Source of the DNA: Candidatus Nanoarchaeia archaeon
Lineage (GTDB): Archaea; Nanobdellota; Nanobdellia; Woesearchaeales; JANQNE01
NCBI GenBank assembly: GCA_028279725.1
Contig: JANQNE010000003.1
Coordinates: 1 to 57,467, forward strand
Length of the DNA stretch: 57,467 nucleotides
Reading direction: 5' to 3'
Part shown: piece after piece, positions 50,374-57,467 of the stretch
Layout of the letters: each line of letters starts with the position of its first letter
Position numbering within the stretch: position 1 is the first letter of the stretch
Program-made: the position numbers and the translations under genes
The notes under the pieces: model-generated
What the model was told of the DNA's origin: nothing
The model's database searches: none
The model's input: only the letters and a program-made list of their open reading frames with translations

Positions 50374-52329
50374 ATGGAAATGAAGATGTGTAAAAGAGGG
50401 CAGGTAACAGCATTTATCATACTTGGGATAATAATGATATTAGCTGTTATGTTCTTCTTCTATATGAGAGCTGATATAACCAAGATAACCTATGATGAGA
50501 AGGTTCCTGAAGGATTCATACCTCTAAAGAGATTTGTTGAGCAGTGTATGGCTGATGAAACAACTGCATTGGTCCAGACTGCAGGACAGCAAGGAGGTTA
50601 TGTTGATGTTCCTTCTCAGATAAGAATTAATCCATTTTCAAGAGTGATGATATCTCCTCAGCTAGATATGGTCATACCTTACTGGTATTACAGAAGAGGA
50701 GGAAGTATACAGGACGGAGATCTTAGCCCTGAAGAAGATGATATGGTAGCGCAGATAGAGGCGAATGCAGACAGGGAAATAGTCGAATGTGTAGATGCTT
50801 TTAGTTCTTTTGAGAACCTATACAATATATTAGAAGTAGGAGATCTTGAAACAACAATAAAGTTTACTGATAATTCAGTTGTTGTTCTTGTTGATTTTCC
50901 TTTCAAAGTGCAGGATAATACCGGACAGATAGTACCTATGTCTAGATTTAGGACTGAGCTGCCTTTGAGGATAAGAAAAGCTCATGAGCTTGCGAAGGAA
51001 ATATTTGATGCTGAGAACAATCAGATGTTCTTAGAAGGAGTTACTATGGATCTTATGTCTATGGCAAGCAAAGCTACAGACAGTGAAGATTCAATGCCTC
51101 TGGTCCCTATGACAGATATGGTGTTTGGGCAGTGCAAGCCTTTTATGAAGTCAACAGCAAGAGTTAAGAGGAATATACAGGAAATGCTGCCGTTTAATCT
51201 TGATTCTGTGAGGGTAAATGAAACTAATGTTGTTCCATATGAACATCCTGATTATCTTTATGCAAGGAATCATTTTATCTGGAAAACTGGCATGGATAAA
51301 GATGATTATAAGGATTTTAGAGTTGAGTTTGATTATGATCCTGCTTGGGGTATGAAGCTTAGAACCCTTCCTTCTCAAGGAGGGTTCTTAAGGGCAGAAT
51401 CTTCCAAGCTGGTTGATCTTGATCTTGTGATCACTAGATTGACTATTCCTGCTTGTTTTATCAACTATCATTTTGTTTATGATATTGAATATCCTGTTGT
51501 TGTAAGGATATTTGATGAACAAGTAGTAGGTGAGCATGATGCTTATGTCTATCAGTTTGCTATGCCTGTAATAATAAACCATAATGAAGGAGATAAGGTA
51601 AATACTCCAGTGAAATTCTTGCCTGACAGAGTACATGCAGGCGGAGAGTATGAATTCTGTGAAAATAAGGATGACAGAGTTACAGTTTATCCTAGGGATG
51701 AAGTAAGTTATGAGCCTTTGAATAAGGTTAACATAAGATTCTCATGTATTGAGTTTACATGTGATATGGGAAGGACAGTGCCGTTGCTGACAACAGCTGC
51801 TCTTGAAACTGATTTTCCTAGGTGTAATTATGGAACTATAGTAGCTGAGAAAGATGGCTATTTTACAAAACAGATAAGGGGAATCGATACTGAGAACAAT
51901 GATACTATTGAGTTCTTTATGCTTAAGAAGAAAAAACTGAACCTATCAGTTAAGAAGTATCTGGTCGGAGATACTTTCAAAAGGTTCCTTGCTGATGATG
52001 AATCAGTGATTCTTGATATAAAGAATGAAGAATACGGTCATCAGACAAGTGCTTTCTATTCTTCAGAAAGCAGTTTTAGAGAATTTGAGATACCTGTAGG
52101 AGAAGGATTAAGTTATGAGTTAGAAGCTATGGTGTTGAAGAGTGATAATATTGTAGGTGGGACTAAATTATCGTTTAATCCGAGTACTATAGATATCATG
52201 AATGCAAACGAACTTGAGCTATATGTGCTTATCGATGAATCTCTAATTGATGATTATGAAGCTCAGATAAATATGCTTGATAATATGACAGAGTTTTCAA
52301 AAGATGTTGAGGCTCCTGTGTTAAAATGA
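50374..52329 (+). CDS. KRGQ-type N-anchored surface protein, paralogue 2 (651 residues)
   Basis: It starts MEMKMCKRGQVTAFIILGII: basic leader, Gly-Gln and hydrophobic helix, matching paralogue 1. The shared block VEQCM..GGYVDV..NPFSR..IPYWYY is at about 48-110, and a DREIVECVDAFSSFENLYNI segment matches EEELHICFRNFTALEDNFKI of the other. A Cys-containing beta domain near 415-510 (NIRFSCIEFTCDM, VAEKDGYFTKQI) also matches. The two paralogues probably assemble together. Its stop overlaps the next start (ATGA). Confidence 0.75.
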   Translation: MEMKMCKRGQVTAFIILGIIMILAVMFFFYMRADITKITYDEKVPEGFIPLKRFVEQCMADETTALVQTAGQQGGYVDVPSQIRINPFSRVMISPQLDMVIPYWYYRRGGSIQDGDLSPEEDDMVAQIEANADREIVECVDAFSSFENLYNILEVGDLETTIKFTDNSVVVLVDFPFKVQDNTGQIVPMSRFRTELPLRIRKAHELAKEIFDAENNQMFLEGVTMDLMSMASKATDSEDSMPLVPMTDMVFGQCKPFMKSTARVKRNIQEMLPFNLDSVRVNETNVVPYEHPDYLYARNHFIWKTGMDKDDYKDFRVEFDYDPAWGMKLRTLPSQGGFLRAESSKLVDLDLVITRLTIPACFINYHFVYDIEYPVVVRIFDEQVVGEHDAYVYQFAMPVIINHNEGDKVNTPVKFLPDRVHAGGEYEFCENKDDRVTVYPRDEVSYEPLNKVNIRFSCIEFTCDMGRTVPLLTTAALETDFPRCNYGTIVAEKDGYFTKQIRGIDTENNDTIEFFMLKKKKLNLSVKKYLVGDTFKRFLADDESVILDIKNEEYGHQTSAFYSSESSFREFEIPVGEGLSYELEAMVLKSDNIVGGTKLSFNPSTIDIMNANELELYVLIDESLIDDYEAQINMLDNMTEFSKDVEAPVLK

Positions 52330-55300
52330 ACAAGAAAATACAACTGATGGCAGCTTTTGTGATAAGCTTCATCATAGCTATGCCTATATCTTTAGGATTT
52401 AGTATAGGAACACCAACAGCTACAGTCATCGATGACAGAAGCGTGCAGATAGACTGGACAACTACTGAATTGGCGACTTCTAAAGTTAACTATGGGACGA
52501 CTTCAGTTTCTGAGACTAAAACAGAAGACACATTAACTGATAATCACTCAGTTTTGTTGACAGGACTGATTGCGAATCAAGATTATGTATATGATATAGC
52601 TTCAGAGAATGCTTCTGGTCATGAGGAAGTAAATGATAATGGAGGAAATCATTTTAATTTCAAGACTTATGAAACAGTTACTATAAGCGGGCTTAAGATA
52701 GCTGCTGTATCTGAGACTGATGATTATGTTTTTTATGAGGTTAACTGGACGACTAATATAGGGGCTGATGGAAAAGTATTGTTCGGCAATAGCAGTGATA
52801 ATCTGGACGATAGTGTTTCCGGAGCGAGCGGCAGGATCGATCACACAGTTGAGATAAAATTAGAGAAAGCTAAAACATATTATTATCAGGTTCAGTCAAG
52901 CTATAAGAAGAGTGTTGTTAGGTCTTTAGTTGTTCCTGTTGATATAACTCCTCCTGAGATAACTATTGACAGTTTTGATTCAGCGACTCAGGAGATAATC
53001 AATGCCGGAGCTATAAAGAACGATTCTTTTGTGCTTAAAGGTGTAATAGAGCCTAATGTTACTGTAACAATATTCCATAATTTCATAAATGTGGGAAGCT
53101 TTAAAGTAGATGATACTGGTGAGATGGAGAAGACATTGTCTGTAAGCAATGGTATTAACAGATACTTTATGGAGGTTGCTGATGAACATAATAATAAAGC
53201 TAGTTTTGAGTTTAATCTTACTGCAGATGTGCTTGAGCCGATAATAAGGCTTTTGAATTTTGAGGATTCTACAATAAATGAAACTATGCTGCTTAAGGTC
53301 TCTTTTAATGAAGAGGTTATGGCTGAGGTTTATGTAAATACTGTTTCAGTGTTTGAAAGCAGCGATTATTTACTGAATTTTACTAAAGAGATAGATCTTG
53401 CTGAAGAAGAGAATAACATCACCATAATTGCTGTAGACAGGGCTGGAAATGAAGCTGTTTTGACTAAATATGTGGGAAGATTAGGGCCACCAAATGTGAC
53501 TATATCATGGCCTATTCCTGATGAAGTTACAGGTTATGTTGCAACAACACTTAAAGAAGTTATAATAAAAGGGTATACGACTCCTGGTTCAGTTGTTACA
53601 GTATATGAGAGGATTGATGATCCTCAGTTTGAAGAACCTACTGATTTTGTAGCAAATGTTACAGCTGATGAGACTGGAAAGTTTGAAGTTGAACTGGAAT
53701 TAGTAAGTACTGATTTTGATTTCTCAGCTGTTTTCCAGGAAGCTGATTCTTCCAGATATGTTGGAGGAACAAAGGATGAAGTTGTAGCTTATATGAATAC
53801 ACACAATGAGACTAAGATTAAGGTAAGCTTAGAAGCTGAAGATCCATATGGAAGAAAATCTCCTCAAAGGACTGAACTGACTTTCTTTTCAACACCATGT
53901 GATGTTCCTGGTAAGTTTGTTGTAAGTATACTGCCTGATGAACATTACTTTAAACCTTATAGGTTGAGAGATGGAACTGAATTGGTTAATATAGATGTCC
54001 AGTTAACCTGGAGAGGTTTTTCACCAGATTATAGGGTTAGGAGTGTTAGGATAGTTCCTCAGCAAAAGTTCCAGAAATATTATAATGAGACGGATTATGA
54101 ATGTTTTATAGACGGAGAAGTTGCAAAGAACTGGCAACTTGTAAGTTCAGTATCTAATGAAAATCAGACATTCTGGCGTTTTACATATATGCTTAATCCT
54201 TGGAAAGGTATGAATGAGTCTAAAGTAGGAAGTTTGCAGGAAGCGTGGAAGTCTTTGGTTAATAATGACTGTAAGATTCCGATAGAAGTTCATGTTGATT
54301 ACCAGACAACAAGCTTATTGCCTACTGTTGATCCAACAACAGGACAGACAAGTCCTGCTGGAGGATGGCTAGATCCTGAAAAGATGGTGAAGTGCGGTGA
54401 GACTTCTAACCTGATACAGGAAGAGGTTGATCATACTAAAGTACTGCCTCAGGAACTGCTTGATGCTGGGATTGGAATATTGAACCTAACTAACCAATTC
54501 CTGCAGGAAATTGCTCCGTGGGTGAGCGGGTTGCATAAGATCGCTGGAGGAACCTGCTTGCTTTATATCGGAAGGTATTTTACCAAGCATGCGACTACAA
54601 TGGGCACTTGTACAGTTAATATGGGAGAAGCACAATTAAAGAAATCAGAAGGAGCCAGTGATGAAGAGTTGAAGAGTATAGTGGAACCTTGTGCTAATGC
54701 GATACAAGAGGAGAAAGATACATACAACCATTATAGATTAGCTTGTGATAGAGTCTTATGTAAATCAACTCCTGTGAATCCAGAAAGACATCCACAAGCA
54801 ACTAAACCATCAGCAGGTTCTTCTGATCCTGCGAAGCTTCAAAACATAGATACTAAATTGATAGGAGATAAAGGTCAGCCTAACAAGTGTTTGCCAACTA
54901 CAAAATATAGCTGTTATAAAGGGAAGAGAGATAGTGTTGATGACCAATTAGCTGCTGGTTGCATTGAATCAAAACCGATTGGCAGTGGGGGGACAACAGT
55001 TGAAGAATCAAAAAAAGCAGCGACAACAAAAGCTCTATTTTTTACAACAAGTGATTGCAGACCAGAAGATGGAAAGTTCTGCTGTCTGAGGGCTTCTTAT
55101 AATAAGGGAAAAATTACTGAGATTATATATCAGAAAGAAGATGCATGGCCAGTTAAGCCTGACCAGTCAAATAAAGGGGAGTTTTTTGTTAATGAACCAT
55201 GGAATTATGGAACTTTTGCAGGATATAGAGCAGAGACACCAGAGACTTTAGTTGAGAATCTAAATGGTTGGTTTAGTAAAAAAGATAGTGAAGCTAAAGC

Positions 55301-57467
55301 AGTCAGAGATGGGATTAAAGGAAATAATGTTAATGCTCCTGGAAAAGTAGCTTATGTAGAAGGATTACACGGACCATCTTGTTTTAACAGTGGAAGTGTT
55401 TTCTTAGGATCTAAGAGAGCTTTCTTAGAGCCTACACAGAATTTTAGATCAGCTATACAATGCGGATGCTTGTCTCAGATAAATGGTTATGTGAGGCAGT
55501 GGGAAAGGCTGACTGGAGAGATGCTGAGGTGTTTGCAGGAAGCTAAGGCAGGAGATACATTTACTGCTGCAGCTTGTGAAGAGTTGTTTACCCAGTTTGT
55601 ATGTGATCTTTTCACTTACGTCATGGTTGAGTTTGTGATGGGTAAGATAGATGAATCTTTCAACAAAAATAGTGTGGATGAAGGAGAGCACGGTTTTGGG
55701 GAAGGATTTGCTTCTGGATTAAAAGGAGCTGGAACAATATTTACAGAAGATTATAAAGAATCGTTCCATGGGCAATTTGACCTTGGTGTTAGCTCTTTAT
55801 CGCATGCAGTGTGTATGGGTGCTTTGACTGGAGAATGGGATCCTAATCTGCAATCAGCATTAGGGTTTGGTGATCAAACACCTCCAAGACAGAGTACTGC
55901 GTTTATTTCAACTGCAAGAGCAGAGTTATTAAGTGCAAACCCAATTACTGGAGCTGCAACTTATGAATATACTATGGGTCTTTGGCTGCAGCCAGGATCA
56001 AATCTTCTGAATTATAGAGTTGAACTAGTGTGTGATTATGAAGGTGATTGCCCTGCTGTTACAGAAACTTTGCCTTTTGTGACAACTGATGGATCTTTCC
56101 CAGGGGTTAAGACTGATATAAAGCAGACAGATCCAACTGAAACTCCTGCAGGACATATGAGAGTTTCTGAGAAATTTATCAGATATAACAAGATGAGAGT
56201 TTGCTGGACATCAGCAGCTGGAGCTGAGTTTAGTGCAGAACCTCCACATTGTGAGGAGAAAGAGATCACTGGATGGACTACAGCGTTGTTTGGCTGTGCT
56301 TTAGAGCCATCTAAAGCTGTTAGTGGAAATAAGATATGGTCATGTCCTAAATATATTTCAGATCAGTATGCGGAGTTTGCGCAAGAACCACCTGCAGAGA
56401 TGTCATTTAGTTTTACTGATCAAGATAGTACAGGAATACAGAGATTTAAGATTCCTTTCAAGATAAGAGCAGAATATGGGCAGACGACGATGCAGGAAAG
56501 ACCTTTCCTGATACAATACAAACAGATAGAAGGAGAAGGAGTAGGGACAATCGAAGGTGTTGAAGTCATAAGAGAGGGATACACAGAAGAGCATGATTAT
56601 GGATTTGACTTTACTGTTAAGGAAGGAGATTTTACAGGACAAGGTTTGCAGAAAGTTACTGCGGAGATGACTATTGGAGATACAAATGACGTTTGTAGAA
56701 TTAGTTCTGAGTCTGGCGTTGTAGCTAAGCAAGGGGCAATAATAATAGATTGGACACAAGGTGGTAATCTGATAGATAAGATGTTTTATCACACAGGTAC
56801 TGATTTTGAATTTAAGGATCCTGGCGCCATGGATGAGAGTATAGGTGGAGGAATTCCTGCTGGTACTAATACTATTTCAGTCTCTTTTAAGCTTAATGGA
56901 GTTGATATTGTCCTATCACTAACCAAAGGAGTTAAATGTGAAGTGGAAGTAATACCTCCTAGAGTATCAGGAGATACTGCTAAGATAACTAAGAAATTCT
57001 CTATTGGTCTTCATAAGTCAAGACAAGGAGATCCTTTAACTCCAGATGCTCTTATAGTCAGGCAAGGAAACAAGCAACAATACAAGGAAATAAGTGTTAC
57101 TTTAACTAATAATAAAGGAAGTGCAAGTTCATCAAGTGCAGATTCATCTACAGATTTAAAGGGAAGTGATAAAGGTATCAGTTTTACTATTAATAAGGTA
57201 TCTAACGAAGGAGCATACACTACTGTGACTCCAAGTACTGTGATAAATCCGGGAGATAAATTAGAGATTGAAGTTAACTTAGATCCTATAAAAAATTATA
57301 AAATTCAATCAGTTGAAGCTAGGATTGAAGAACCTCCAGTAACCGGTTCTGATAGACCTTTTGTTAGACATTTCTTAGCAAAGCAAGAAGTGGGAACTAG
57401 TTTGACTATGACTTATATTCTTCCTAATGATATCAGAGAGAATGATCAACTTGCTATCCAGGTGACT
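52326..57467 (+). CDS. Giant secreted FnIII/Ig and Cys-rich protein (3' end outside window)
   Basis: The ATG overlaps the previous stop (ATGA); the frame then stays open for 1714 codons to the right edge. A signal peptide (NKKIQLMAAFVISFIIAMPI) is followed by two FnIII-like domains (about 28-110 and 115-195, with VQIDWTTTELATSKVNYGTT and FYEVNWTTNIGADGKVLFGN), as in purple-acid-phosphatase N-termini. Several Ig-like domains follow (195-560; linkers DITPPEITIDSFDS, PPNVTISWPIPDE). An unrecognised Cys-rich helical domain covers about 690-1180 (GGTCLLYIGRYFTKH, CLSQINGYVRQW.., CEELFTQFVCDLF), similar in style to the 1444-residue protein. Beta-rich repeats continue to the edge. Confidence 0.85.
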   Translation, partial: MNKKIQLMAAFVISFIIAMPISLGFSIGTPTATVIDDRSVQIDWTTTELATSKVNYGTTSVSETKTEDTLTDNHSVLLTGLIANQDYVYDIASENASGHEEVNDNGGNHFNFKTYETVTISGLKIAAVSETDDYVFYEVNWTTNIGADGKVLFGNSSDNLDDSVSGASGRIDHTVEIKLEKAKTYYYQVQSSYKKSVVRSLVVPVDITPPEITIDSFDSATQEIINAGAIKNDSFVLKGVIEPNVTVTIFHNFINVGSFKVDDTGEMEKTLSVSNGINRYFMEVADEHNNKASFEFNLTADVLEPIIRLLNFEDSTINETMLLKVSFNEEVMAEVYVNTVSVFESSDYLLNFTKEIDLAEEENNITIIAVDRAGNEAVLTKYVGRLGPPNVTISWPIPDEVTGYVATTLKEVIIKGYTTPGSVVTVYERIDDPQFEEPTDFVANVTADETGKFEVELELVSTDFDFSAVFQEADSSRYVGGTKDEVVAYMNTHNETKIKVSLEAEDPYGRKSPQRTELTFFSTPCDVPGKFVVSILPDEHYFKPYRLRDGTELVNIDVQLTWRGFSPDYRVRSVRIVPQQKFQKYYNETDYECFIDGEVAKNWQLVSSVSNENQTFWRFTYMLNPWKGMNESKVGSLQEAWKSLVNNDCKIPIEVHVDYQTTSLLPTVDPTTGQTSPAGGWLDPEKMVKCGETSNLIQEEVDHTKVLPQELLDAGIGILNLTNQFLQEIAPWVSGLHKIAGGTCLLYIGRYFTKHATTMGTCTVNMGEAQLKKSEGASDEELKSIVEPCANAIQEEKDTYNHYRLACDRVLCKSTPVNPERHPQATKPSAGSSDPAKLQNIDTKLIGDKGQPNKCLPTTKYSCYKGKRDSVDDQLAAGCIESKPIGSGGTTVEESKKAATTKALFFTTSDCRPEDGKFCCLRASYNKGKITEIIYQKEDAWPVKPDQSNKGEFFVNEPWNYGTFAGYRAETPETLVENLNGWFSKKDSEAKAVRDGIKGNNVNAPGKVAYVEGLHGPSCFNSGSVFLGSKRAFLEPTQNFRSAIQCGCLSQINGYVRQWERLTGEMLRCLQEAKAGDTFTAAACEELFTQFVCDLFTYVMVEFVMGKIDESFNKNSVDEGEHGFGEGFASGLKGAGTIFTEDYKESFHGQFDLGVSSLSHAVCMGALTGEWDPNLQSALGFGDQTPPRQSTAFISTARAELLSANPITGAATYEYTMGLWLQPGSNLLNYRVELVCDYEGDCPAVTETLPFVTTDGSFPGVKTDIKQTDPTETPAGHMRVSEKFIRYNKMRVCWTSAAGAEFSAEPPHCEEKEITGWTTALFGCALEPSKAVSGNKIWSCPKYISDQYAEFAQEPPAEMSFSFTDQDSTGIQRFKIPFKIRAEYGQTTMQERPFLIQYKQIEGEGVGTIEGVEVIREGYTEEHDYGFDFTVKEGDFTGQGLQKVTAEMTIGDTNDVCRISSESGVVAKQGAIIIDWTQGGNLIDKMFYHTGTDFEFKDPGAMDESIGGGIPAGTNTISVSFKLNGVDIVLSLTKGVKCEVEVIPPRVSGDTAKITKKFSIGLHKSRQGDPLTPDALIVRQGNKQQYKEISVTLTNNKGSASSSSADSSTDLKGSDKGISFTINKVSNEGAYTTVTPSTVINPGDKLEIEVNLDPIKNYKIQSVEARIEEPPVTGSDRPFVRHFLAKQEVGTSLTMTYILPNDIRENDQLAIQVT

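Overview
The window looks like part of an AT-rich archaeal chromosome, most plausibly a DPANN archaeon of the Woesearchaeota/Pacearchaeota kind. The archaeal calls rest on a Nog1-type GTPase next to a YhbY protein, Taw3 (wybutosine pathway), an archaeal form III RuBisCO, DUF483, an archaeal-type RqcH C-terminal half, and TATA boxes placed about 20-25 bases before start codons (mostly leaderless genes). The DPANN suggestion is inference: it comes from giant Cys-rich surface proteins, repeated KRGQ-type N-termini, bacterial-type genes (MetRS, amidase, Fis-like HTH) and very compact ATGA/GTGA/TTGA-linked operons.

Layout. (1) 1-5989: the 3' part of a giant membrane protein (Asn/Ser ladder, lipase-like domain, three membrane helices, long charged coil), then three tandem near-identical ribbon-helix-helix (RHH) genes. 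(2) 5981-6842, minus: a pilin-like mini-operon. (3) 6943-12132, plus: esterase-like hydrolase, NFACT-R protein, CxxCxxCC protein, NAD(P)H-hydrate dehydratase and a Kef-type antiporter. (4) 12176-19855: a kinase-fold protein, yhbY-nog1, DUF483, a secretory-looking metallopeptidase pair, small unknowns, a twin Fis-HTH regulator and an MNT-HEPN fusion. (5) 19856-24031, minus: RHH regulator, murein-amidase lipoprotein-like protein and a repeat-rich secreted caspase-like protein in one operon. (6) 24139-33237: Taw3, an S-layer-like Ig protein, RuBisCO, an acidic dehydrin-like protein, methyltransferase, PLP enzyme, zinc ribbon and MetRS. (7) 33339 to the right edge: more than 24 kb of co-directional, nearly gapless genes, almost all for membrane-anchored or secreted proteins, many Cys-rich.

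The most unusual items are the surface-protein megacluster, the RHH-amidase-caspase operon, the triplicated RHH genes with mosaic DNA identity, and a pair of 91-nt intergenic elements at 10217 and 30743. These elements share internal motifs but have different, each perfectly complementary, 9-bp closing stems, which is the signature of a structured RNA or a palindromic mobile element. No tRNA, rRNA, CRISPR array or transposase gene was recognised. Both window ends cut through genes. No stretch over 300 bases lacks a gene; the longest, 16983-17235, holds divergent promoters and inverted repeats.
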